Both the position numbers and the translations under genes were made by a program. Positions 33,228-41,098 of a stretch of 64,000 nucleotides of DNA are shown here, piece by piece; positions within the stretch are counted from its first letter, which is position 1; each line of letters starts with the position of its first letter. The DNA comes from Rhodopseudomonas sp. BR0M22 (lineage in GTDB: Bacteria > Pseudomonadota > Alphaproteobacteria > Rhizobiales > Xanthobacteraceae): contig NZ_QUMK01000008.1 in the NCBI RefSeq assembly GCF_010907035.1, positions 1-64,000 on the forward strand, in the 5' to 3' direction. A model generated the notes under the pieces. It made no database searches. It had not been told where the DNA came from and saw nothing but the letters and a program-made list of their open reading frames with translations.

Positions 33228-34008
33228 GACGCTCCCTTCATCGCACCGCTCGCGCGTATTGATCCTCGGCGGCACGGCCGATGCCTCGGCGCTCGCCAGG
33301 ACAATCGCCGCCGAGCCCAACATTGACGCGGTGCTGTCGTTCGCCGGCCGCACCGATCAGCCGAAGCCGCCGCCGATTCCGTTTCGGGTCGGTGGTTTCG
33401 GCGGCATCAGCGGCTTGGCCGATTACTTGCGCGCCGAGCGGATCGAGCGCGTCGTCGACGCGACGCATCCGTTCGCGGCGCAGATGAGTCGCCACGCGGT
33501 GATCGCCTGTGCAGAAGCGGGCGTGCCGCTGTTGGCGTTGGAGCGGCCGGCGTGGCAGGCGGTCGCCGGTGATCGCTGGACCGACGTCGATGATCTCGAC
33601 CAGGCGATGAGCGCGCTCGGCGCAGCGCCGCGGCGGGTGTTTCTCGGCATCGGCCGGCAGAACCTCGAGCTGTTCGCTGCGCAGCCCCAGCACGCTTATC
33701 TGGTCCGGCTGGTGGATCCACCGCGCGGGCCGCTGCCGCTGCCGAATGTCGAGGTGGTCGTGGCGCGCGGACCGTTCGATCTCGCCGGCGACCGCGCGCT
33801 GCTGCGGGCGCACCGTACCGAGATCGTCGTCGCCAAGAATGCCGGCGGCGATGCAGCCGTCGCCAAGATCACTGCGGCGCGCGAACTCGGGCTGCCGGTG
33901 ATCATGGTGAAGCGGCCCGCGGTGCCGGATCGGCGCAGTGTCGCCACGGTCGCCGAGGTGATGGCCTGGCTTGGTCACGACAGCGCTCCAGAGAACCGCG
34001 GAGTGTAG
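33226..34008 (+). CDS. cobK: Precorrin-6A reductase
   Basis: NADPH-dependent reductase of 260 residues making dihydro-precorrin-6 (precorrin-6B), the substrate of CobL. Motifs: RVLILGGTADASALA near the start, VVDATHPFAAQMSRHAV, RVFLGIGRQNLELF, and VAKNAGGDAAVAKI...IMVKRP. ATG 33226 is the best start, though its ribosome site is weak (GGTG). It is the only plus-strand gene in this stretch: its 5' end abuts cobL head to head and its 3' end overlaps cobJ tail to tail by 34 bp. Confidence 0.9.
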   Translation: MTLPSSHRSRVLILGGTADASALARTIAAEPNIDAVLSFAGRTDQPKPPPIPFRVGGFGGISGLADYLRAERIERVVDATHPFAAQMSRHAVIACAEAGVPLLALERPAWQAVAGDRWTDVDDLDQAMSALGAAPRRVFLGIGRQNLELFAAQPQHAYLVRLVDPPRGPLPLPNVEVVVARGPFDLAGDRALLRAHRTEIVVAKNAGGDAAVAKITAARELGLPVIMVKRPAVPDRRSVATVAEVMAWLGHDSAPENRGV

Positions 34009-34736
34009 ACGAAAGCAGCGCCGCTGCTGCGCGGAATGATCTTGGTCTGCGACGAGCCGATCATCACCAGCGTGCGCATGTCGGCGCGTTGCGGCACCGC
34101 CTCGCCGAGCGGCGCCACGTCGATGCGTTCGCGCGGATCGCTGATAGCGGTCGCAAAGATCACCGGCACGGACGCGGGATGGATGCTGCGCAGCAGCTCG
34201 AAGGCGCGGCCGAGCTGCCACGGCCTGGCCTTCGAGATCGGGTTGTACAGCGCGATGACGAAATCGGCCTCGGCCGCGGCGCGCAGCCGCTTCTCGACGG
34301 TCTCCCACGGCTTGAGATTGTCCGACAGGTTGATGGCGCAGAAATCGTGGCCGAGCGGCGCGCCGATCCGCGCCGCGGCGGCGAACATCGCGCTGATGCC
34401 GGGGAGCACGCGGATGTCGAGCTCGCGCCACGACGGATCGCCGGCCTCGATCGCCTCGAACAGCGCCGCCGCCATCGCGAACACGCCCGGATCGCCGGAG
34501 GAGACGATCACGACATGCCGGCCCTCGGTCGCCAGCCGCAGCGCGAAGCCGGCGCGATCGAGTTCTTCGCGGTTGTCGGAAGCGTGCCGCTGCAAGCCGT
34601 CGCGTTCGGCGACGCGAGCGACATAAGGTGCGTAGCCGACGATATCGGTGGCGCGCGCCAGCGCGGCGCTGACTTCCGGTGTGATCAGTTCCTGCGCGCC
34701 GGGCCCGAGGCCCGCGACAACGACAGATCCGGTCAT
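33975..34736 (-). CDS. cobJ: Precorrin-3B C17-methyltransferase
   Basis: Ring-contraction methyltransferase of 253 residues acting on precorrin-3B to give precorrin-4. ATG 34736 starts MTGSVVVAGLGPGAQELITP; the longer frame to 35042 is only shadow of cobI. Motifs: DIVGYAPYVARV, VVIVSSGDPGVFAMAA, VLPGISAMFAAAARIGAPLGHDF, NLSDNLKPWETVEKRL and YNPISKARPWQ, all CobJ/CbiH-like. It overlaps the cobI stop by 4 bp and its last 34 bp overlap cobK on the other strand. Confidence 0.93.
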   Translation of the reverse strand: MTGSVVVAGLGPGAQELITPEVSAALARATDIVGYAPYVARVAERDGLQRHASDNREELDRAGFALRLATEGRHVVIVSSGDPGVFAMAAALFEAIEAGDPSWRELDIRVLPGISAMFAAAARIGAPLGHDFCAINLSDNLKPWETVEKRLRAAAEADFVIALYNPISKARPWQLGRAFELLRSIHPASVPVIFATAISDPRERIDVAPLGEAVPQRADMRTLVMIGSSQTKIIPRSSGAAFVYTPRFSGALS

Positions 34737-35461
34737 GGCCGTCGCCCCTGTCCGTGGACCAGCACGATCGAGAAGTAGGGCGCGTCGTCGGTGGTCTTGT
34801 CGGCGAGCGGCATCACAACCTGATCGGCCATCGCGCCGCGCTCGACATAGATCGCGCGGTCGAGCAGGCCGGCGTCGTCGAGGGCGCGGCGGACCTTCGG
34901 CAGATTGCGGCCGAGCTTCATGATCACGATCGCATCGCCGGTGGCGAACGCCGCCTTCAGCCGGTCCGGTCCGAGCGTCGCCGGCACCACGCAAAGCACG
35001 TCGTCGCCGTAAGTGATCGGCGTGCCGCTCGCGGTCCAGCACGCCGCCATGCCGGAGATGCCGGGCACGACTTCGACACGGACGCGCGGCGCCAGCCGGC
35101 TGTGCAGATGCATGAACGAGCCGTACAGAAACGGGTCGCCTTCACACAGCACGACGACGTCGCGGCCTTGAGCGATGTGCTCGGAAAGCCGCGCGACGCA
35201 TTGTTCGTAGAAGCTGCGCAGCGTCGCCGCATAGGCCGGATCGTCGAGGGCGATCTCGGTCGTCACCGGATAGTCCATCGGCTCTTCGATCACGCCGTCC
35301 GCCAACAGACCGTCGGCGATGCGGCGCGCGTGGCCGGGACGTCCGGCTTTGCGGAAATACGCCACCACCCGCGCTTCGCCGACCAGCCGCGCGGCGCGGA
35401 CGCTCATCAGGTCGGGTGCGCCGGGGCCGACACCGACGCCGTAAACGGTCGGTGCGCTCAT
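34733..35461 (-). CDS. cobI: Precorrin-2 C20-methyltransferase
   Basis: Tetrapyrrole methylase of 242 residues giving precorrin-3A. Starts MSAPTVYGVGVGPGAPDLMS and shows VVLCEGDPFLYGSFMHLHSRL, VEVVPGISGMAACWTASGTP, and IMKLGRNLPKVRRAL, characteristic of CobI/CbiL. Start and stop both overlap neighbours as ATGA, implying tight coupling with cobH and cobJ. Confidence 0.94.
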   Translation of the reverse strand: MSAPTVYGVGVGPGAPDLMSVRAARLVGEARVVAYFRKAGRPGHARRIADGLLADGVIEEPMDYPVTTEIALDDPAYAATLRSFYEQCVARLSEHIAQGRDVVVLCEGDPFLYGSFMHLHSRLAPRVRVEVVPGISGMAACWTASGTPITYGDDVLCVVPATLGPDRLKAAFATGDAIVIMKLGRNLPKVRRALDDAGLLDRAIYVERGAMADQVVMPLADKTTDDAPYFSIVLVHGQGRRP

Positions 35462-36087
35462 TCGCGTTCGCTCGCCAGGGCGTTGATTGCGGCTGCGGTC
35501 ATCGCGCTACCACCGCGGCGGCCGCGCACGATCACGCAAGGCGACGGCGAGTCCGCCAGCAGGGCGTCCTTGGACTCGGCTGCGCCGACGAATCCGACCG
35601 GGATGCCGATAATCGCCGCGGGGCGCGGTGCGCCGGGCTCGGCCAGAATTTCGAGCAGGCGGAACAACGCGGTCGGCGCATTTCCGATTGCCACCACCGC
35701 ACCCTGCAATCGGTCGCGCCACAGATCGACCGCAGCGGCGGATCGGGTGGTACCGAGCTTTGCGGCGAGAGCCGGGACGTCGGGATGGTTCAGCGTGCAG
35801 ATCACTTCGTTGTCGGCCGGCAGCCGCTTGCGGGTGACGCCGTTGGCAACCATCTGGGCGTCGCACAGGATCGGCGCGCCGGCCTGCAGCGCGGCGCGGC
35901 CGGCCGATACAAAGCCGGGCGTGAACACGATGTCGCCCGCGACTTCGACCATGCCGCTGGCGTGGATGATCCGCACCGCGATCTTTTCCTCGTCGGCGGT
36001 GAACCGATCGAGCGCGGCTTCGGAGCGAATGATCGAAAACGACTGACGATAGATCGCGTCGCCGTCTCGTTCGTAAGCGTAGGTCAT
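35458..36087 (-). CDS. cobH: Precorrin-8X methylmutase
   Basis: Isomerase of 209 residues that moves the C-11 methyl to C-12, forming hydrogenobyrinate. ATG 36087 starts MTYAYERDGDAIYRQSFSII; conserved stretches include RIIHASGMVEVAGDIVF (with the catalytic His), GAPILCDAQMVANGVTRKRL, VVAIGNAPTALFRLLE and IIGIPVGFVGAAESKDAL. It overlaps the upstream unknown gene and cobI by 4 bp each. Confidence 0.95.
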   Translation of the reverse strand: MTYAYERDGDAIYRQSFSIIRSEAALDRFTADEEKIAVRIIHASGMVEVAGDIVFTPGFVSAGRAALQAGAPILCDAQMVANGVTRKRLPADNEVICTLNHPDVPALAAKLGTTRSAAAVDLWRDRLQGAVVAIGNAPTALFRLLEILAEPGAPRPAAIIGIPVGFVGAAESKDALLADSPSPCVIVRGRRGGSAMTAAAINALASERE

Positions 36088-36647
36088 CGGACGGCGTCCT
36101 CGATCAGCTCGGGGAGAATGGAGGGATGCTGGTTGGCTTCGGCGGTCACGCTCTCGCTCGGCGCGTCCATGGCAGAGATGCTGAGGCCCGCGGCGAGGGC
36201 GAGCTGCATCAGGATGGCGCGTGCGGCGTCGCCAGAGCGCTGAATGTAGAGCCTGTTCAGGCGACGGAGCGTGGTGGGGGGCAGGTTGGTGATCAGTTCG
36301 CTCGGAACGTCGGGCTGTCCGCGGGTAGAGAGGACCGCGAAGGCAATGCGTCGGCTGCCGGCGAATGCGGCGATTGCTTCGATGGCTCCACGGCAAGGAC
36401 GCGCCTGATCCGGCAGAGCGATCAGGAGCGCGCGTAGCGGCGACGCGTCGAGGGAGCGATCACATGCCTGCGCAGCGAAGCTTCCGAGATCGCTCACACG
36501 CAATCGGTGGGCGTTGCCGGGCCATGCCTGAGCGAAGGCCGCCAGCGTCTCGGCGCAGGGCGACAGCACCGCGATCTCGGCGGCGTCCGGCGGAAGCGAC
36601 GGCTGAGAACCGGTAAAGACACCGGGATGGAGCGCAGTGGACGGCAT
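36084..36647 (-). CDS. Unknown protein, first gene of the riboswitch-controlled cobHIJ operon
   Basis: A 187-residue protein I cannot assign. It has no signal peptide, membrane segment or metal motif; the sequence is Ala/Leu/Ser-rich, with an internal segment that reads like a Rossmann-type core (SPLRALLIALPDQARPCRGA then SRRIAFAVLSTRG). It starts at ATG 36647, about 120 bp after a cobalamin riboswitch, and overlaps cobH as ATGA, so it is almost certainly co-regulated with and coupled to cobalamin synthesis. Codon use looks like that of its neighbours. It does not resemble CobG, CobW, CbiX or BluB by eye. Confidence 0.75.
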   Translation of the reverse strand: MPSTALHPGVFTGSQPSLPPDAAEIAVLSPCAETLAAFAQAWPGNAHRLRVSDLGSFAAQACDRSLDASPLRALLIALPDQARPCRGAIEAIAAFAGSRRIAFAVLSTRGQPDVPSELITNLPPTTLRRLNRLYIQRSGDAARAILMQLALAAGLSISAMDAPSESVTAEANQHPSILPELIEDAVR

Positions 36648-36669
36648 CGCGCCGAATCTCGTCGGTTGG

Positions 36670-36685
36670 CCATCGCGGGCGATGG
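36670..36685 (-). promoter_or_regulatory. Small hairpin just upstream of the riboswitch-controlled start codon
   Basis: CCATCG and CGATGG (6-bp perfect stem, four-base loop) lie about 22 bases before ATG 36647 on the minus strand. As it falls between aptamer and start codon it may be part of the riboswitch expression platform, acting on translation; there is no T-run to suggest termination. Confidence 0.35.
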
Positions 36686-36769
36686 CTCAAAACCGGCGAA
36701 CGGACCTGCACTCCGGACCGCCGAAAGACATCCCGGGGCACCCCGCCCGAAACGACGTCATCATAGCAG

Positions 36770-36947
36770 GCGACGGCAGGTCTCCTGGCTCACGGGTCGT
36801 CGCCGATGCAGCCTTCCCGGAAGTTATCCAGTGGCGTGTTGCGTCGGCTCGCCGTTTACAGTTGCGGGGGCAGCTTCGGCTCGGCCGCTGCGGGCAGCGG
36901 CCTTCCGATATTCCCTCTTCGTCCTGTCCGAGGACAGGACACCGTCG
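36770..36947 (-). promoter_or_regulatory. Cobalamin (B12) riboswitch upstream of cobHIJ operon
   Basis: Read on the minus strand the region shows the full set of conserved pieces in order: GGTGTCC with a short hairpin, AAGAGGGAA, the B12-box core GCTGCCCCCGCAACTGTAA (about 36874-36856), a variable stem, and the closing GAGCCAGGAGACCTGCC (36791-36775). AdoCbl-bound aptamers normally switch expression off. It precedes the unknown gene, cobH, cobI and cobJ. Confidence 0.95.
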
Positions 36948-36954
36948 GCGCGCG

Positions 36955-36984
36955 ATGTTTGGGACGGAAACGGCGAACTGTCAA
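36955..36984 (-). promoter_or_regulatory. Sigma-70-type promoter for the minus-strand riboswitch transcript
   Basis: On the minus strand TTGACA (36984-36979) is a perfect -35 box, followed after 18 bp by AAACAT (36960-36955) as -10. Transcription would begin around 36948, immediately ahead of the first conserved riboswitch base, which is what would be expected. The -10 is weak, as is common in this group. Confidence 0.55.
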
Positions 36985-37048
36985 TCGACCTTGATGGTCG
37001 GGTGCCGGCCGACGAAACATCATCAAAATCGCGCAAGCTTGATCGGGA

Positions 37049-38185
37049 TCAAGGCGAGTCGCTGGCTGCGTCCGGAGCCCGTGCCGACGCGCGGCGCTGG
37101 CTGTCGATCGCGGCCCGCAGCAGTGCCGCCGCCCGGAACGGCGCGTGCAGCGCTTTGCTGAAAGGCAGAGCGGCAAACAGCCCGAACACCAGCCCGAGAT
37201 GAGTGGTGAGCAGCAGCCCCATCGCCGGCGTGCTGCGGAAGCCGAGCACCGCAAGCCCACTGGCGCCGACCAGGGCGAGCAGAATCAGAAAGGCAACGTT
37301 CAGTCTGGTTTCGCCGCGATCGCTCGGCGCGGGATCGGCCCACGCTTCCAGTCCCAGCAGCCCGACAGCGCCGATGGTCATCGTCACGCCGCCGCCGAGC
37401 CCGAGCATCACCGGCAGGCTGGCGACCGGGTAGGGCGCCATCACGCCCAGCAGGTGATGATAAGCCGAGGCTACGATCGTCGACAGGCCGCTGAGCACGA
37501 AGCCGCCGGCGGTCAGGTGATGCAAGATCCGTCGCCGCTGCGAGGTTCGCTCATCATGGTCATGGCAGCCGGGGCCGCCGCCGCCGAGGTGGCGCAGCGT
37601 GATGATGTCGGAGAGGGCAACCGGCAGTGCGCGCACGATCTCGCTGATCGTCGTCTTTGGCGCGATCGTGCGCCAGTATCGCAGGGTCGCCAGCGTGACC
37701 GCGATGACTGCCCACCCGAAGGTGGCGGCCGCGAGCCCGGCCATCGCCGGCCACGGCAGCACGCGATAGAACGCGCCTTCGCCAGCGTGTGTGGCCCGTA
37801 ATGCTTCTGGTGAGCCCGTGCCCAGCACCAGCGCGAAGCTGATCAGCAGCGCGAGCGCGACGGTGGCGGGCACGGCGAGCGACGATGCACGAAAGGCGCG
37901 ACCGAGTATCGGCGGCCACAGATGGTCCGCATAGGAGCGCTGCCGCAGTTCGGCGAATGTCGCCGGCAGGTTGACGGCGAACGGATGCGGCGGCGCGTAC
38001 TGGCAATCATGCCAGCAGCCCTGGCAATTGTGGCACAGGTTCGACAGGTAGCTGACGTCGCTCAGGTCGAAGCCGTGCTTGCCGTCAATCGCCGGAAACA
38101 CCGGGCAGAGCCCGTCGCAATACATGCAGGCGCTGCAGATCCGCAGCACGCGCTCGGCCTCGAGCATCGGATCAGCCGCGGACAT
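37049..38185 (-). CDS. Membrane iron-sulfur/heme protein, TcuB-like; probable C-terminal half of a split CobZ
   Basis: A 378-residue protein with two four-Cys clusters near the N-terminus, Cys17/20/23/27 (CSACMYCDGLCP) and Cys51/54/57/61 (CHNCQGCWHDC), followed by about six membrane helices with conserved His residues suited to heme. This is the TcuB/CitB arrangement. TcuB reoxidises the flavoprotein TcuA in tricarballylate use; in R. capsulatus the same two parts are fused as CobZ, which makes precorrin-3B. ATG 38185 is chosen for the Cys-cluster N-terminus. It overlaps the upstream flavoprotein by 14 bp, and sits in the cobalamin island lacking cobG, so the CobZ role is the better inference. 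Confidence 0.75.
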   Translation of the reverse strand: MSAADPMLEAERVLRICSACMYCDGLCPVFPAIDGKHGFDLSDVSYLSNLCHNCQGCWHDCQYAPPHPFAVNLPATFAELRQRSYADHLWPPILGRAFRASSLAVPATVALALLISFALVLGTGSPEALRATHAGEGAFYRVLPWPAMAGLAAATFGWAVIAVTLATLRYWRTIAPKTTISEIVRALPVALSDIITLRHLGGGGPGCHDHDERTSQRRRILHHLTAGGFVLSGLSTIVASAYHHLLGVMAPYPVASLPVMLGLGGGVTMTIGAVGLLGLEAWADPAPSDRGETRLNVAFLILLALVGASGLAVLGFRSTPAMGLLLTTHLGLVFGLFAALPFSKALHAPFRAAALLRAAIDSQRRASARAPDAASDSP

Positions 38186-39485
38186 GGCGCGCCGCCTCCT
38201 CGCCGGCGATCTGGCCGAACACGGCCGACAGCGTGATGCCGAGCCCGGCGAGATAGCCGCGGCGCAGTACATTCGCGGCCATGATCATGCCGGCCGCGAA
38301 CAGATCGTCGTGGCGGCTTCCGTCAGCCTGCACCACCCGCATCGTCGGATCGACCTTGATGCCGTAGTGCACGAACGTCAGCCCCGGCCGCATTGGATAG
38401 GCGGCGAATGGTGGTTCTGTGATGGTCCGCGCGGCGTTGGCCGGCGTTGCATTGAAGTGATCGATGTTCTGCAGCAATGCGGCTGGATCGATCGCGAGCA
38501 TGGCCGCCAAGTCGCTCAGGCCCGGTGCGGTGATCGGCGCCAGCGCAGACGGCGCGGCGCGCGCGAGCCCATCGGTATCGAGTATCAGATAAGCGAGTTG
38601 GCCGGGGCAGGTGGCGATCCTTGGTCCCCATTTGGCGTAGTGCGTCGGCTGCGATCCGGCCCCTGCGACATCGATGCGCGCGCCGGATCGGTCGACCACG
38701 AGGCCGAGCGGAATCGACGTGATCCGGGTAACGATGCCGCCGTCGAATTGCGGGCCGCGCGCATCGACCGGAACGACATGACAGGTGGTCGGATCGCCGA
38801 TCGCACAGCCGCCGGCCGCGATCAGCAGATCGAGCAGGCGACCGTCCGAATAAGGCGTGCCGCGGACCATCCAGCCTTCGGCGGCGCTGCCGAATTTTTC
38901 GCGTAACCAGGCTGGGTCGGCCCCGGGGCCACCGGCACAGACGACAACGCTCCGCGTGCGGATGGCGGCGTCCGCTCCAGCGGAGCGGACGTTGATCGTC
39001 CAGCCTTCGTCTTTGGCACGCTGCAGCGACCGTGCCTCGCTGTCGTAGCTGATTGCGACGCCCATCCGGTTGGCGGTCGCGTACAACGCGTTGATCATTG
39101 CCTTGCCGCCGCCGAGCGGAAACGCGGTGCGGCGCGAATACGGCATCACTCCAGTGCCCGGTGGCTGCAGATGCACGCCGTGATCGATTAGCCAGCCGGC
39201 GATGCTGTCTGCGCGTTCGATCAGCAGCTCCGTCAACGCCCGGTCGGTGTCGCCCGTGGTGCAGCGCAGCTCGGCGCGCAATTCTGCGGCCGTGTAGGTG
39301 TCGGGCACGTAGTCGAGTGGCGTCTCGTGGGTCAGCCGGAAATTGCGGCCGTGGCGCGCATTGCCGCCACGCAGCGGACGCGGTGCCGCTTCGAGCAGGC
39401 GGACCGCGGCGCCGCCGCGGCGTGCGGCGATCGCTGCGCAAAGACCGGCGATTCCGCCGCCTATCACTGTCACGTCCCACAGCAA
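38172..39485 (-). CDS. FAD-dependent oxidoreductase, TcuA-like; probable N-terminal (flavoprotein) half of a split CobZ
   Basis: Flavoprotein of 437 residues of the fumarate reductase/tricarballylate dehydrogenase family. FAD-binding VTVIGGGIAGLCAAIAARRGG lies at 6-26, and family motifs GGNARHGRNFRLTH, FPLGGGKAMINALYATANRMG, VVVCAGGPG and the C-terminal LFAAGMIMAANVLRRGYLAGLG are present. The start is TTG 39485, the only in-frame option that leaves the FAD motif complete; its ribosome site is weak. With the next gene it forms an operon inside the cobalamin cluster. Precorrin-3B synthase activity is inferred from context; tricarballylate oxidation is the alternative. Confidence 0.75.
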   Translation of the reverse strand: MLWDVTVIGGGIAGLCAAIAARRGGAAVRLLEAAPRPLRGGNARHGRNFRLTHETPLDYVPDTYTAAELRAELRCTTGDTDRALTELLIERADSIAGWLIDHGVHLQPPGTGVMPYSRRTAFPLGGGKAMINALYATANRMGVAISYDSEARSLQRAKDEGWTINVRSAGADAAIRTRSVVVCAGGPGADPAWLREKFGSAAEGWMVRGTPYSDGRLLDLLIAAGGCAIGDPTTCHVVPVDARGPQFDGGIVTRITSIPLGLVVDRSGARIDVAGAGSQPTHYAKWGPRIATCPGQLAYLILDTDGLARAAPSALAPITAPGLSDLAAMLAIDPAALLQNIDHFNATPANAARTITEPPFAAYPMRPGLTFVHYGIKVDPTMRVVQADGSRHDDLFAAGMIMAANVLRRGYLAGLGITLSAVFGQIAGEEAARHVRG

Positions 39486-39565
39486 GGTGCGGTCAATCCG
39501 GTCGAGATGATGCGCCTGAGCCGCTCGACAGCGGCCAAGAAAAGCGCGGCCTGGTGGACCTTCGT

Positions 39566-39594
39566 CTTAGAGGGCGGCTCCGGGGCGTTGTCAA
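39566..39594 (-). promoter_or_regulatory. Promoter candidate for the split-cobZ operon
   Basis: On the minus strand TTGACA (39594-39589) is separated by exactly 17 bp from TCTAAG (39571-39566). The start of transcription would be near 39559, leaving a leader of about 75 bases before TTG 39485. It does not contain the minus-strand B12-box, so this operon may not be directly riboswitch-controlled. Confidence 0.45.
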
Positions 39595-39635
39595 TCTTGC
39601 GCCCGGGGCATCGGCGTGCTGTGGTGCCGCTCGCT

Positions 39636-39815
39636 TCGGTGCCCTTCGTTCGAAGGGTGAAACGGGAATGCGGTGCGGCGAGCAATCGCCAAGTCCGCGG
39701 CTGCCCCCGCAACTGTAAGCGGACCGCTTCCGGTCACACCGCCACTGAGCACGGCGCAACAGCCGCTCGGGAAGGCGACCGGGACAATGTCCGCGAGCCA
39801 GGAGACCGGCCGAAG
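39636..39815 (+). promoter_or_regulatory. Cobalamin (B12) riboswitch upstream of cobT-cobS-cobQ-cobF
   Basis: Plus-strand elements in order: GGTGCCC with the hairpin CCCTTCGTTCGAAGGG, AAACGGGAATGCGGTG, the B12-box GCTGCCCCCGCAACTGTAA (39700-39718), a variable arm, and GAGCCAGGAGACCGGCC (39795-39811). About 220 bases separate it from the cobT start, including a 7-codon open frame at 39862-39885 with AAGGA before it, which could belong to the expression platform. Confidence 0.95.
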
Positions 39816-40033
39816 TCCTGAAACCATGCCATTCGACGGTGGGTCGAAGAAGGACACAGACATGCTGCACCGACCGCCGATCTGACGCGCGCCTCCGCTT
39901 CTTGCCGAGATATCCTGCCGTCGCCCGAACGAATCCGCGCGATCAGCTTCGCTGTCGTCGCCGCGACTTCGTTCGATCGTCCTCACTGCCCCGCGGAAGC
40001 GGCGGCAGCGCATTGCTATTGCCGAGCTTTCCG

Positions 40034-41098
40034 ATGCACGCGCCCTTGCTCGATCCACGCATTCTTTCCGTTCCGCTGATCGATCCCACTCCCGAGGCTG
40101 AGCTGCGAGCACGTCTCGACGGCAAGGCGAAGCCACCGGGCTCGCTGGGCCGGCTCGAAGAACTCGCCGTGCAGCTCGGGCTGATCTGGCATCCGGCACC
40201 CCCGCGGGCCGAGCGTGCGTCTGTGTTCATTTTTGCTGGCGATCACGGTCTGGCTGCCGATCGGGTGTCGCCCTATCCGGCGAGCGTGACTCGCGCGATG
40301 GTCGAGGCGTATCTGGCGGACTGTGCCGGCGTGAATGTTCTGGCGAAAGCGGTCGCGACCGAGGTGCGGATCGTCGACGGCGGCATCGATGCCGATATGC
40401 CGCCACATCCCAAGCTGATCGATCGCAAGATCCGCCGCGGCACCCGCAACGCCCGCCACGAACCGGCAATGACTCACCAGGAGGCCGCGCGTGCCATCAC
40501 GGCGGCGGCCGATCTGGTGCGCGAGGATGTCGCCGGCGGGCTCGACATCGTCGCGATCGGCGAGATGGGAATCGGTAACACCACTTCTGCCGCGTTGATC
40601 ACCCACGCGCTGACGGGCGAGCCGATCTTCGATTGCGTCGGCCGCGGGGCTGGGATGGATGATGCCGGCGTCGCGCACAAGCGCGCCATCGTCGAACAGG
40701 CGGCGGCGCGGGCGCAGCCGACGGCGCCGCTGGACGTGCTCGCCGAATTCGGCGGCTTCGATATTGCGATGATGGCCGGCGCAGTGCTCGGCGCCGCGGC
40801 CTCGCGGCGGCCGGTGGTAATCGATGGCTTCATCGCCAGCGCGGCTGCGCTGCTCGCAGTGAGGCTGCAGCCCGCGGCGCGCGATTACTGCGTGTTCTCG
40901 CATCGCTCGGCCGAGCGCGGCCACCGCGTGCTGCTCGAAGCGATGCAGGCGACGCCGTATCTCGATCTCGGCTTGCGGCTGGGCGAGGGCACTGGCGCAT
41001 TGATGACCGTGCCGTTGTTGCGCGCCGCCGCCGGCATCCTCAACGATCTCGCCGCGCTGTCGGACGTGCTGGCGGGCCGGCTCGGACCCCGACCGTGA
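40034..41098 (+). CDS. cobT: Nicotinate-nucleotide--dimethylbenzimidazole phosphoribosyltransferase
   Basis: Activates the lower-ligand base by making alpha-ribazole phosphate (called CobU in the Pseudomonas denitrificans scheme). The 354-residue protein starts at ATG 40034 (MHAPLLDPRILSVPLI) and has KAKPPGSLGRLEELAVQLG, VFIFAGDHGLAADRVSPYP, AIGEMGIGNTTSAALI, FDCVGRGAGMDDAGVAHK and the C-terminal catalytic-Glu region GLRLGEGTGALMTVPLLRAA. The open frame further upstream runs through the riboswitch region and is not coding. Stop and cobS start overlap as GTGA. Confidence 0.94.
   Translation: MHAPLLDPRILSVPLIDPTPEAELRARLDGKAKPPGSLGRLEELAVQLGLIWHPAPPRAERASVFIFAGDHGLAADRVSPYPASVTRAMVEAYLADCAGVNVLAKAVATEVRIVDGGIDADMPPHPKLIDRKIRRGTRNARHEPAMTHQEAARAITAAADLVREDVAGGLDIVAIGEMGIGNTTSAALITHALTGEPIFDCVGRGAGMDDAGVAHKRAIVEQAAARAQPTAPLDVLAEFGGFDIAMMAGAVLGAAASRRPVVIDGFIASAAALLAVRLQPAARDYCVFSHRSAERGHRVLLEAMQATPYLDLGLRLGEGTGALMTVPLLRAAAGILNDLAALSDVLAGRLGPRP

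Noticed and set aside
37049-39485. Plain tricarballylate utilisation genes (tcuAB)
   Set aside because: No tcuC transporter or tcuR regulator is adjacent and the genes lie within cobalamin genes; kept only as the alternative to a split CobZ.
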